Shown here one piece after another: positions 26,215 through 33,716 of a DNA stretch of 64,000 nt. Positions within the stretch are counted from its first letter, which is position 1, and each line of letters begins with the position of its first letter. Made by a program: the position numbers and the translations under genes. The notes under the pieces were generated by a model that was not told the origin of the DNA, made no database searches, and saw only the letters and a list, made by a program, of their open reading frames with translations. The DNA comes from Fibrella aestuarina BUZ 2. Its GTDB lineage: Bacteria; Bacteroidota; Bacteroidia; Cytophagales; Spirosomataceae. The DNA lies in contig NC_020054.1 of assembly GCF_000331105.1 (NCBI RefSeq), positions 4,452,257 through 4,516,256 on the forward strand, read 5' to 3'.

Positions 26215-27564
26215 TTACTCTTCCTGAATGGGGCGGACCAGCATTTTGTCGATGCGGTTTTTGTCCATGTCGATAATTTCAAAGTCGAACGCCTGCCAGC
26301 GGAAGGTCTCGCCTTCTTTGGGAATATCTTTCAGGATGTGCAGCGCAAAACCGCCCAGCGTGTCGAAATCGGTCAGATCCCGCCGGGCCTGCGCCGACAA
26401 CGTGATGTCGAAATACGACACAAAATCGTCGAAGGGCAGCGCGGCGTCGATCAGGTACGTGCCGTCGTCGCGCTGATGAATGTCGTAATTGAACTCACTC
26501 TCGTCGGAAATATCGCCCACGAGTGCGTCGAGAATGTCGTTGAGCGTAACGATGCCCAGCACACCGCCGTACTCGTCGACGATGATGCCAGCGTACTGCC
26601 GCCGTTCGCGAAAGCGCTCGAGCACCTGATAGGCCCGGTTATTTTCGGGGACAAACAGGGCGTCGCGTTTCAGGTCGATGAGCTTCGTCAGTTCGGTATC
26701 AAGGTCCTTCCCGAGCAAATCTTTCGAGTGAATGAGGCCCACTACTTCATCCACGCTGCCGTTGACCAGCGGATAAACGGCGTGCTTATATTCCAGAATC
26801 TGCGCCTTGTTTTCGGCTACGTCGGCTTCCAGATCCAGGTACACGATGCTCTGCCGGTTGGTCATCAGCGAGGTAATCTTGCGATCGCCCAGCTGAAATA
26901 CGTTCTGCACAATCTCGTGTTCGATCTCTTCGATGGCGCCCGCGGTGCTGCCTTCCTGCACCAGGCTTTTGATTTCCTCTTCCGTAACGGCGCTTTCGTT
27001 GGGCTTGATACCCAGCAACTTAATCAGCAGATCGCTCGATACGCTGAGCAGGCTGATAAACGGCGACGTCACTTTGGAAAGCAGAATCATGGGGGCGGCC
27101 ATGGTCTTGGCAATGCCTTCGGGGTTCGACAGGCCGATGCGTTTGGGCACCAGCTCGCCCAGTACCAGCGACACGTAGGTCAGCAGGAGCAACACCACCA
27201 CTACGGCCACCGACCGCGAATAGGGTTGCAGAAAGCTGATCTGCGCGATGAGCTCCTGCACGTCGGTCGTGAGTTTATCGCCCGAAAAAATACCGAGTAA
27301 GATGCCGATCAGCGTAATGCCAATCTGCACGGTCGACAGGAATCGGTTGGGGGCATTGGCCAGATCGAGAGCGGTTTGCGCCCGACTATCGCCGTTTTTT
27401 GCTGCTGTTTCGAGTTTGGAACGGCGCGATGATACCAACGCAATCTCCGACATCGAAAAGATGCCGTTCAGAATCGTCAGTACCAGGATGATAAGTATCT
27501 CCACGTAATAGACAAATAGTCCTGTCGCAAAAATAGCAGAACTATCGGGGCAGAAAAGGGCCAT
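26215..27564 (-). CDS. Hemolysin-family CNNM/CorC transporter with CBS pair
   Basis: A 449-aa membrane protein. An N-terminal CNNM (DUF21) domain has about four hydrophobic segments and the phrase GIFSMSEIALVSSRRSKLE. Two CBS domains follow (SLMTNRQSIVYLDLEADV to ILEYKHAVYPLV; RAYQVLERFRERRQYAGIIVDEYGG). A C-terminal CorC_HlyC domain contains DTLGGFALHILKDIPKEGETF. Family members move or sense Mg2+/Co2+ or other ions at the inner membrane; the hemolysin name is historical. The first 20 residues (ending ATGLFVYY) look non-conserved, so the real start may be an internal GTG around VEILIILVL. It is monocistronic, transcribed divergently from the Nudix gene. Confidence 0.9.
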   Translation of the reverse strand: MALFCPDSSAIFATGLFVYYVEILIILVLTILNGIFSMSEIALVSSRRSKLETAAKNGDSRAQTALDLANAPNRFLSTVQIGITLIGILLGIFSGDKLTTDVQELIAQISFLQPYSRSVAVVVVLLLLTYVSLVLGELVPKRIGLSNPEGIAKTMAAPMILLSKVTSPFISLLSVSSDLLIKLLGIKPNESAVTEEEIKSLVQEGSTAGAIEEIEHEIVQNVFQLGDRKITSLMTNRQSIVYLDLEADVAENKAQILEYKHAVYPLVNGSVDEVVGLIHSKDLLGKDLDTELTKLIDLKRDALFVPENNRAYQVLERFRERRQYAGIIVDEYGGVLGIVTLNDILDALVGDISDESEFNYDIHQRDDGTYLIDAALPFDDFVSYFDITLSAQARRDLTDFDTLGGFALHILKDIPKEGETFRWQAFDFEIIDMDKNRIDKMLVRPIQEE

Positions 27565-27616
27565 TGAATGCTATTTTTGCGCGGTTTCTCCGGGCCCCGT
27601 GCCTTCCCCCAACTCC

Positions 27617-28297
27617 ATGATTGTATTCATCGACGACCGCCCGCTGCGGTTAATTGGCCCCAAAGCCGTTGATAAACTGGCGTCGCTTACCGACTACGAC
27701 CGCATTATCGACGCGCGCCTCGAGACGCTGAAGGCCGATGCACTGCACGGTCACCTGCTCATTCTGAACGCTACGCCCGCCTCGGCCGAGCGCCTTATCG
27801 GGCTGCTCGAAGAAGCCGATAGCCGTCCGTTGCTGTCGGTAACGATGCAATGCCTGGATAAGGACGCCGTCGAAACGCGGATCAAAAGTCTCTACAAGGT
27901 GGTCAAAGCCGGTGGTGGCGTGGTGATGTCGGGTGGACGGCTGCTGCTGATTTTCCGGCGGGGCGTCTGGGATTTACCCAAAGGCAAACTCGACGACGGC
28001 GAATCGTCGAAAGACGGGGCCGTGCGCGAAGTGGAAGAAGAAACCGGCGCGGTGGTATCGCTCGGCGATAAAATCTGCACGACGTATCACACCTACACAC
28101 TCAACGGGAACCGTATCCTGAAACGGACGAAATGGTACCGGATGAACCTCGTCGACGCGACCAACCTGGCCCCGCAGGCCGAAGAAAATATCGAGAAAGT
28201 CGTGTTTATGGAGCCGAAGCAGGCGCAAATCGCCCTTGCCAGCTCCTTCAGTTCCATCCGCCACGTGGTCGAGCAGGCGCTGATCGCGGTGAAGTGA
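27617..28297 (+). CDS. Nudix hydrolase
   Basis: 226 aa from the ATG at 27617; a GTG at 27599 adds six residues. Residues about 1-100 form an N-terminal domain of unknown role (FIDDRPLRLIGPKAVDKL). The Nudix box GKLDDGESSKDGAVREVEEE and the following TGAVV match G-x5-E-x7-REUXEEXGU fully, so the fold should bind divalent metal and cleave a nucleoside diphosphate linked to another moiety. Substrate is not readable. It lies head-to-head with the CBS gene and tail-to-tail with aroK across a long hairpin. Confidence 0.88.
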   Translation: MIVFIDDRPLRLIGPKAVDKLASLTDYDRIIDARLETLKADALHGHLLILNATPASAERLIGLLEEADSRPLLSVTMQCLDKDAVETRIKSLYKVVKAGGGVVMSGGRLLLIFRRGVWDLPKGKLDDGESSKDGAVREVEEETGAVVSLGDKICTTYHTYTLNGNRILKRTKWYRMNLVDATNLAPQAEENIEKVVFMEPKQAQIALASSFSSIRHVVEQALIAVK

Positions 28298-28306
28298 CGT
28301 TAATTT

Positions 28307-28389
28307 GACGGCCAACGTTCAAGGTCCAATGTTCAAGGTGGTAGCCTCGTCGGCTTTTATTGAACATTGGACCTTGAACGTTGGCCGTC
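28307..28389. repeat. 30-bp perfect inverted repeat between converging genes
   Basis: 28307-28336 and 28360-28389 are exact 30-bp reverse complements (left arm begins GACGGCCAACGTTC) around a 23-base loop. Within each arm the word GTTCAAGGT occurs twice. It lies between the converging Nudix and aroK genes and almost touches the aroK stop. A two-way terminator is likely. Confidence 0.8.
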
Positions 28390-28392
28390 CTT

Positions 28393-28917
28393 TCAAAGCC
28401 AATCGCCCAGCCGGTCGAGGACGGCTTGCACGGTGGCGTCGCCGGTGATGGTGATGTCGGCCTGCCGGTAGATGTCGATACGGTCGTCGTATTTCTGGCG
28501 TAACGTACCCAGCAATTCATCGTCGTAGGGATTGTACAGTGGCCGGTCGGTGGCATCGGCGGGGTATTCCTGGGCGTGTACCTGCATCCGGGCCAGAATG
28601 GCTTCGGGCGAGACATCCAGAAAAATCGATACGCCCGTCGCTTTGATGTAGGCCATGTTGTCGTGAAAGCAGGGCATCCCGCCCCCCGTGGCAATTACCT
28701 GACTACCGCCCGGCCGGATCGACCGCAGCACCCGCGCCTCGGCCTCCCGGAAATACACTTCCCCCGACTGGCTGAAAATCTCAGGGATCGTCCGGCCTTC
28801 TTCCCGGATGATCATCCGGTCGGTATCCACAAAAAAATACATCAATTCGCGGGCCAGTCGCTTCCCCAGCGTACTCTTGCCCGACGACGGCATCCCGATC
28901 AGGTAAATATTCTTCAT
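28393..28917 (-). CDS. aroK: Shikimate kinase
   Basis: A 174-aa cytoplasmic enzyme that uses ATP to phosphorylate shikimate at O-3 in the chorismate pathway. It has the Walker A GMPSSGKST (residues 8-16), FVDTDRMI with the shikimate/Mg2+ Asp, the FREAEARVLRS region, and the GGG substrate motif VIATGGGMPC. Length is usual for AroK. It begins right at the initiating ATG that follows a hairpin-rich gap, 100 bp from the next gene. It is a stand-alone gene here, not in an aro operon. Confidence 0.95.
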   Translation of the reverse strand: MKNIYLIGMPSSGKSTLGKRLARELMYFFVDTDRMIIREEGRTIPEIFSQSGEVYFREAEARVLRSIRPGGSQVIATGGGMPCFHDNMAYIKATGVSIFLDVSPEAILARMQVHAQEYPADATDRPLYNPYDDELLGTLRQKYDDRIDIYRQADITITGDATVQAVLDRLGDWL

Positions 28918-28964
28918 GTAAAGAGTGAAAGAGCGAACGAGTCAAAGAGCGGTCCGCCGCTGCT

Positions 28965-29010
28965 GTGAAAGAGCTGACGCGCGAATCGTATCTGGCGTCA
29001 GCTCTTTCAC
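28965..29010 (-). terminator. Hairpin after the DoxX/MauE gene
   Basis: GTGAAAGAGCTGACGC (28965-28980) and GCGTCAGCTCTTTCAC (28995-29010) are perfect 16-bp arms with a 14-base loop. They lie 7 bp beyond the stop of the leftward gene. A second copy of AAAGAGTGAAAGAGC at 28919-28933 could pair alternatively with the right arm. It fits termination before aroK. Confidence 0.6.
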
Positions 29011-29017
29011 TCTTTGG

Positions 29018-30166
29018 TTATTTCACCAGTTCCAGCACGTCTTCCTTCGTGGGCGTTTGCGTGTGGGCCCATTTGCCTTTAACGACCCCATCTTTGAGCA
29101 ACCACGTACCCGGATCGGCCCGCATAATGGTTTTCAGCACCGTGGCGTCGCCTTTGTACACCGGCAGGTCGAGCAAAAACTTCTGTTTGAAGGCGTTGAT
29201 GGTCTCGTCGCCGGTTGAGGTCAGCAGAATCGGCGTCACCGTCGTACCCTTCAGTTCGTTTACCAGCGCCCGGATCGCCGGGATACTGCCCGCGTCGATC
29301 ACGTTGGCATCTTTCACAATCACAAACAGCTTGTTGCCCTGAAAGCTCTGTTCGGTAAAGTCCCCTTCAGCATCGTTCCAGAGGCGATAATCCGTGATTT
29401 TGGGCTTCGCCGACTCGTTCAGGGTGATCATCTCCTTGAACTTGTAGGTCGTGTCGGTGGGGTACTTCTCGAAGCGCTCTTCCTTGCCATTCTTGGTCAT
29501 GATGTAGGCAAATCGCAGCGGTTCCGATGGCTTCAGTTGCGCCGGAATGCTCTTCCCAACGGCGTAGGGCAGCATATCCCAGGGCGGGAGGTAGCGCACG
29601 GCATACACACCCAGCCCCACCGACAGCGCGAAGGCCGTAAACACCAGCCAGCCCGTCGGGCGGTTTTTCATGCGGTTGCGGTGGCCAATGATAAACAGGA
29701 TCAGCACCATCAGCACCACGTCTTTGGTAAACGAGGTCCAGGGTTTGAGCTTCAGTGCCTCGCCGAAACAGCCGCAGTCGGTCACCTTGTTGAAATAGGC
29801 CGAATAAAAGGTCAGGAACGTGAAGAATCCAACCAGTAGCAGCAGCAGCCAGGTGGTGAGCTTGGGCCGGTACGACACCAGCAGCGCTACGCCCAGCACG
29901 ACCTCGGCGGCGCACATCAGCACCGAGAAATAGAGCATGTAGGGAATGAGGCCGTGGAAGAGCGGCGCAAACGAGGGCAGATCCTGCGCGAACACCTCGA
30001 AGTATTCGGTCATTTTGATCTGCGTCCCCACGGGGTCGTTCATTTTGATCAGCCCCGACGCGATGAAAATGAGCCCGACCAGCACCCGGGCAATCCGGGC
30101 GATGAGCAGCATCGTGGGCGTACCGGATTTAACGGGCGGCTGTTGAGTGGAAGAAGGCGTGTTCAT
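29018..30166 (-). CDS. DoxX/MauE-type membrane protein with C-terminal thioredoxin-like part
   Basis: 382 aa from the ATG at 30166. Longer readings to 30265 translate a repeat array (IVHYS-type periodicity) and are rejected. Residues 1-200 hold four to five membrane helices (IARVLVGLIFIASGLIKMNDP, VVLGVALLVSY, LLLLLVGFFTFLTFY) and the Cys pair FNKVTDCGCFGEALKL, as in MauE/DoxX relatives in Bacteroidota (BT_3928 group). The remainder is soluble, with KLFVIVKDANVIDAGSIPAI and ADPGTWLLKDGVV, and looks like a thioredoxin fold without a CxxC. A role in periplasmic redox or quinone chemistry is inferred, not shown. Confidence 0.75.
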   Translation of the reverse strand: MNTPSSTQQPPVKSGTPTMLLIARIARVLVGLIFIASGLIKMNDPVGTQIKMTEYFEVFAQDLPSFAPLFHGLIPYMLYFSVLMCAAEVVLGVALLVSYRPKLTTWLLLLLVGFFTFLTFYSAYFNKVTDCGCFGEALKLKPWTSFTKDVVLMVLILFIIGHRNRMKNRPTGWLVFTAFALSVGLGVYAVRYLPPWDMLPYAVGKSIPAQLKPSEPLRFAYIMTKNGKEERFEKYPTDTTYKFKEMITLNESAKPKITDYRLWNDAEGDFTEQSFQGNKLFVIVKDANVIDAGSIPAIRALVNELKGTTVTPILLTSTGDETINAFKQKFLLDLPVYKGDATVLKTIMRADPGTWLLKDGVVKGKWAHTQTPTKEDVLELVK

Positions 30167-30176
30167 AAGTTTTAGA

Positions 30177-30336
30177 ATGCACGATGAATAATGGACAATG
30201 AACGATGGATAATGTACGATGCACAATGAATAGTGCACAATGCGGTCTGAAAAGCGGCTAGCCACGGCGGTACAATGGCCCGGTGCAGACTAAATGTGCC
30301 TCCTACTTAGTTCATGGTACATCGTGCATTGTCCAT
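30177..30336. repeat. Facing arrays of 7-bp ATG units forming a hairpin
   Basis: 30177-30242 is an unbroken run of nine heptamers of the form RTG-N-A-Y-R: ATGCACG, ATGAATA, ATGGACA, ATGAACG, ATGGATA, ATGTACG, ATGCACA, ATGAATA, GTGCACA, then ATG. On the other strand 30336-30316 holds ATGGACA, ATGCACG, ATGTACC. The two arrays pair (for example 30186-30200 with 30327-30341), making a long imperfect stem. The right array overlaps the last codon of the DUF1599 gene. Between them (30243-30308) I see no gene. Confidence 0.8.
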
Positions 30337-30896
30337 TATTCCTGCATCTTGATCAGGCAGAAGACAGCGTAATTGATCATGTCCATATAATTGGCCTCAA
30401 CGCCTTCCGACACCAGCGTATTGCCACCATGATCTTCGATTTGTTTGGTACGAAGCAGTTTCATCAGAATGATGTCGGTCATCGAGCTCACCCGCATGTC
30501 GCGCCAGGCTTCGCCGTAGTCGTGGTTTTTGGCAAACAGCAAATGCATCACCCGGTTCATCTGCTCGTCGTAGCGGCGTTCCAGGTCATCAATCGGCAGG
30601 TCGAGGCTGGCGGGTTTGTCATCGCCGGACGTCGTGGGGCTGGCGAGTTCGAGCTGAATCAACGCCATCACGCAGTAGTTGATGATGCCGACAAACTCAG
30701 GTTCGATGCCCTCTCCTACCTTGCTGACGCCTTTTTCCTGTAGGGTTCGGATGCGCTGTGCCTTGATGAAAATCTGATCGGTGATGCTCGGCAGCCGCAA
30801 AATGCGCCATGACGTGCCGTAATCGTGGTTCTTTTTCAGGAACAGGTCTTTGCAGCGTTGAACAACCTGCCGATATTGGGTTTCTGTAGTGGACAT
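30336..30896 (-). CDS. DUF1599 protein
   Basis: A 186-aa soluble protein made of two similar halves. Each half has KNHDYG[TE][AS]WR followed by SSMTD/SITDQI and a later conserved E-x-N/IINY segment (FLKKNHDYGTSWRILRL; FAKNHDYGEAWRDMRV). This two-repeat pattern is DUF1599, common in Bacteroidota and grouped with nucleotide-modification-associated domains; its biochemical role is unknown. It is transcribed away from folP, with which it shares a hairpin-containing promoter region. A folate/nucleotide link from this neighbourhood is only a suggestion. Confidence 0.85.
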   Translation of the reverse strand: MSTTETQYRQVVQRCKDLFLKKNHDYGTSWRILRLPSITDQIFIKAQRIRTLQEKGVSKVGEGIEPEFVGIINYCVMALIQLELASPTTSGDDKPASLDLPIDDLERRYDEQMNRVMHLLFAKNHDYGEAWRDMRVSSMTDIILMKLLRTKQIEDHGGNTLVSEGVEANYMDMINYAVFCLIKMQE

Positions 30897-30903
30897 CTAT
30901 CTC

Positions 30904-30988
30904 TAACGCAAAGGCGCGAAGGGCAACGCAAGGGACGCAGCGAAAAAAGACGTTGTGATCGTTGCGTCGTCTTTGCGCCTTTGCGTTA
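30904..30988. repeat. 14-bp inverted repeat between DUF1599 and folP
   Basis: TAACGCAAAGGCGC (30904-30917) and GCGCCTTTGCGTTA (30975-30988) are perfect arms 57 bases apart, with further GCGAAG/GACG words between. It occupies the divergent promoter region and ends 8 bp before the folP ATG. A long-loop stem may regulate one of the genes or be a dispersed repeat. Confidence 0.6.
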
Positions 30989-30996
30989 CCAAATCA

Positions 30997-31845
30997 ATGC
31001 TTAAAATTAAGAAGAAAACGCTGAACTGCCGGGGCCGATTGGTTGATCTGACCGAACCTAAGGTGATGGGCATCCTCAACATCACACCCGATTCGTTCTA
31101 CGCAGGCAGCCGGTATTCAGTGGGTCAGGAGGTGGAAACCGCCGCCCGCATGCTCGACGAAGGCGCCACGTTTCTCGACGTAGGGGGCTACTCGACCCGC
31201 CCCGGTGCCGCCGATATCAGCCCCGCCGAAGAAGCCGACCGGGTGCTTCCCGTGATCGAAGGCATCCTCGACAGTTTCCCCGACGCGCTCATCTCGGTAG
31301 ATACCTTCCGGGCCGATGTGGCGCGGCAGGCCGTGGAGCAGGGCGCGGCGCTGATCAACGACGTGGCCGGCGGCACCCTCGACCCGGCCATGTTCGCGAC
31401 GGTGGCCGAACTGGGCGTACCCTACGTGCTGATGCACCTGCGCGGAACGCCCCAAACCATGCAGGCACAGGCGCAGTACACGAACGTACCTGTAGAGGTG
31501 ATCGACGAACTCGCCACGCAACTCGCCCGGCTGCGGTCCTTCGGGCCCGTTGCCGATATTATCCTTGATCCGGGCTTTGGGTTTGCTAAAACACCCGCCC
31601 ACAACTTTCAGCTTCTGAACGAACTCGACGCGCTCGTAACGACCTTCGACGAACCCCTGCTTGTAGGGCTCTCGCGCAAGACAACCATCTGGAAAACACT
31701 GCACACCACCGCCGACCAGGCCCTCAACGGCACCACCGTGCTGAACACTGTAGCGTTGCTGCATGGGGCGTCGATTTTGCGGGTTCATGACGTCCGGGAG
31801 GCTGTAGAGGCCGTTATGCTGACGCAGGCATTAAAAAAAGTTTGA
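30997..31845 (+). CDS. folP: Dihydropteroate synthase
   Basis: 282 aa from the ATG at 30997; an upstream start at 30955 would translate the hairpin. The enzyme joins para-aminobenzoate to 6-hydroxymethyl-dihydropterin diphosphate in folate synthesis. Signatures are MGILNITPDSFY, GATFLDVGGYSTRPGA, LISVDTFRADVA, INDVAGG, DPGFGFAKTPAHN and LLVGLSRKTTI. Together they give a TIM-barrel of normal length. It is the last host protein gene before the tRNA at which the prophage is inserted. No folate operon partner is adjacent. Confidence 0.95.
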   Translation: MLKIKKKTLNCRGRLVDLTEPKVMGILNITPDSFYAGSRYSVGQEVETAARMLDEGATFLDVGGYSTRPGAADISPAEEADRVLPVIEGILDSFPDALISVDTFRADVARQAVEQGAALINDVAGGTLDPAMFATVAELGVPYVLMHLRGTPQTMQAQAQYTNVPVEVIDELATQLARLRSFGPVADIILDPGFGFAKTPAHNFQLLNELDALVTTFDEPLLVGLSRKTTIWKTLHTTADQALNGTTVLNTVALLHGASILRVHDVREAVEAVMLTQALKKV

Positions 31846-31927
31846 CCCAGGTATTGCGTTAGTCAATCTGAATTACGACTTTTGCAGTCCCAAAACGCAC
31901 CGCCCGGTGCGGCTAACTGGGGAAACC

Positions 31928-32000
31928 GATCTGGTAGCTCAGCTGGTAGAGCAATACACTTTTAATGTATGGGTCCTGGGTTCGAATCCCAGCCGGATCA
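31928..32000 (+). tRNA. tRNA-Lys (anticodon TTT)
   Basis: The 7-bp acceptor stem GATCTGG/CCGGATC (one G-U pair) closes a cloverleaf with D-arm TAGCTCAGCTGGTAGAGCA, anticodon loop CTTTTAA (anticodon TTT) and T-arm GGGTTCGAATCCC. The discriminator base is A at 32000 and CCA is not encoded. The prophage recombinase gene follows about 300 bp downstream, so the 3' part of this gene is the likely attachment core. Confidence 0.96.
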
Positions 32001-32019
32001 CAACCCGAGTTTGATTTCA

Positions 32020-32051
32020 GTCCGTTGACGCACATCAACGGACTTTTTTTT
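32020..32051 (+). terminator. Rho-independent terminator after tRNA-Lys
   Basis: GTCCGTTGA (32020-32028) pairs perfectly with TCAACGGAC (32035-32043) around a 6-base loop and is followed by eight Ts (32044-32051). It is a classic terminator placed 20 bp after the tRNA. Confidence 0.9.
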
Positions 32052-32114
32052 GCTCCCGTCCGTCGTAGCGCCCCCCAAAAGCCGGTTTGCAGCCCCGAAT
32101 GGCTGTCAAACTTT

Positions 32115-32228
32115 AGGCCACGCCCCAGGCCACGCCGTTTCCATCAGGCCACGTCTGTGTTACCCAGAAGTCACATCATAGTTACTTCATGGGCCCATAC
32201 AATCACATTCAAGTTACCATAAAGTTAC
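32115..32228. promoter_or_regulatory. Repeat cluster in the attachment region
   Basis: AGGCCACGYC occurs three times in direct orientation (32115-32124, 32127-32136, 32146-32155). The word GTTAC follows four times (32159, 32181, 32213, 32224). The cluster lies between the tRNA terminator and the recombinase start. Short direct repeats here are what arm-type integrase or excisionase sites look like. The rest of this roughly 300-bp gap shows no gene. Confidence 0.45.
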
Positions 32229-32295
32229 GTTAGGCAACTGGGTGCGATGTAAGCGTTTCGCTTATCTCAATCTCAATAACCATGTTAAAAAACAC

Positions 32296-33666
32296 ATGAA
32301 TGTGCGGTTTCTTTTCCGCCCTTCCAGTAGCCACCCCACCCGTGGCACTATTCAATGCCGGATCACCGTGGCCGGCAAACGAGCTACCCCCTTCGCTACC
32401 GGTGTCGGTTTAAGCCGATCCGACTGGAACGCCCGGCTTCAGCAGCTCAAAGGCCGATCCGAACGAGCCCAGATCGACAACACCAGGCTGGAGCGTATCC
32501 GGGGCAAGCTGATGAACATCTTTAACTACTACGATACCCACAATATGCAGGTGTCGGCCGAGCTGATCAAAGAGGTCTATGCCGGTAAGCGGTCAGTTCA
32601 GTACTCCCTGACGCAGATCGTGCAGATGTTTCTGGATTCAGAGCAGGGGCGCGTCGGCGACGGCGACAAACAGATCAGCCAGGAAACGTTTAACGGCAAA
32701 AAGAACAGGCTGAGCCACCTGACCAACTGGCTGAAGGCTCACGGCCGGCAGCATCTGCTCGGTGCCGAGCTAAAAAAAGGCCACGTCATTGAGTGGGTTA
32801 ATGATATGCAGGGTAGTTATAAACACAACTACATTGCCAAGCACATCGATCTGCTGCACGAGGTGCTCGACTGGGCCGTGTTGCACGAGCATATCGGGGC
32901 CAACAAATTAGGCGACTTCCGCTACAGCCGCGAAAAGCCAGAACGCCCGGAATACCTCAGCACGGAGGAAATTGAACGCCTGGAGAAACTGACCTTTCCC
33001 CGATCGCTGAGTTTGGCCTACTCGGGCCGGTTAGAGAAAGTGCGCGATATGCTGATGATGATGTGCGCGGTCGGTATGCACTATTCCGATTACGCCAAAC
33101 TGTCGAGCAGTGATCTGCGCACGTACCCGGAGGGCAAATACATTGTGGTGCTCCGGAAGAAAACCAAAAAGGAGGCAATCATTCCGCTCTCGCCGCTGGC
33201 CCAGCGCATTATCGACATATATGGCAGCCTGGAGGCCCTCCCCAGGCCCGGCAATGCCCAGTCGAATAAGCTGCTGAAAATGATCGTGGCCTGCGCCAAG
33301 ATCGATAAGCCGAAGATCTGCACCAAGTACGGCCGTCGATCGTTTACGGATTTCTATCTGAATGAAATGGGCTGGCCAATGGAGAAGTTATTGAAAATGT
33401 TAGGCCTCACCAGCAGCCAGTACATTGCCCACTATGGCCAGATTGATCACCGCTCGCTGCGCCTGGAGGATCGGAGCCAGAAAGAGCTGACCGAACGCGA
33501 GCAACTGGAGGTTTTCGAAGGGGCCATTGGTGGCCGTTTCCGCCTGAAGGCCGGCCAGGGTAATGCCCTGGAAGATGAAATTGCAGGCGTTGACTGGAAA
33601 TACCTGCACGTGCAGAGTAGGCAGTACGGTAACTTTCATGTCAGCCTCTGCGAACTAATAAAATAG
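32296..33666 (+). CDS. int: Tyrosine recombinase (phage integrase)
   Basis: 456 aa from the ATG at 32296. The N-terminal arm-binding domain (RFLFRPSSSHPTRGTIQCR) and core-binding SAM-like domain (residues about 105-210) precede a catalytic domain from about 225. The box I position reads CAVGMHYSDYAKL, with His where the first catalytic Arg normally stands; several Bacteroidota recombinases are known to lack that Arg. Box II reads TKYGRRSFTDFYL, and the nucleophile Tyr is probably in SQYIAHYGQID. It inserts and excises the prophage at the tRNA-Lys. A GTG at 32242 would add a non-conserved extension. A two-way terminator separates it from the next, converging gene. Confidence 0.88.
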   Translation: MNVRFLFRPSSSHPTRGTIQCRITVAGKRATPFATGVGLSRSDWNARLQQLKGRSERAQIDNTRLERIRGKLMNIFNYYDTHNMQVSAELIKEVYAGKRSVQYSLTQIVQMFLDSEQGRVGDGDKQISQETFNGKKNRLSHLTNWLKAHGRQHLLGAELKKGHVIEWVNDMQGSYKHNYIAKHIDLLHEVLDWAVLHEHIGANKLGDFRYSREKPERPEYLSTEEIERLEKLTFPRSLSLAYSGRLEKVRDMLMMMCAVGMHYSDYAKLSSSDLRTYPEGKYIVVLRKKTKKEAIIPLSPLAQRIIDIYGSLEALPRPGNAQSNKLLKMIVACAKIDKPKICTKYGRRSFTDFYLNEMGWPMEKLLKMLGLTSSQYIAHYGQIDHRSLRLEDRSQKELTEREQLEVFEGAIGGRFRLKAGQGNALEDEIAGVDWKYLHVQSRQYGNFHVSLCELIK

Positions 33667-33673
33667 TGCTCCC

Positions 33674-33700
33674 CCCCCGTTATTTTAACGGGGGATTTTT
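33674..33700. terminator. Terminator between integrase and the HEPN gene
   Basis: CCCCCGTTA (33674-33682) pairs with TAACGGGGG (33686-33694) around TTT and is followed by ATTTTT on the + strand, with A-rich sequence on the far side. It lies just after the integrase stop and 17 bp before the converging gene's stop, so it can serve both. Confidence 0.75.
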
Positions 33701-33716
33701 CAAAATCAACATTATA

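Noticed and set aside
30177..30242. Possible N-terminal extension of the DoxX/MauE protein
   Set aside because: The extra residues only translate the heptamer array with a 7-residue periodicity; the ATG at 30166 starts the conserved protein.
30955..30996. Earlier start for folP
   Set aside because: These codons translate the right arm of the 30904-30988 hairpin; family homology begins at the ATG at 30997.
31965..32222. ORF across the tRNA-Lys and its terminator
   Set aside because: It reads through a complete tRNA and hairpin and has no protein features.
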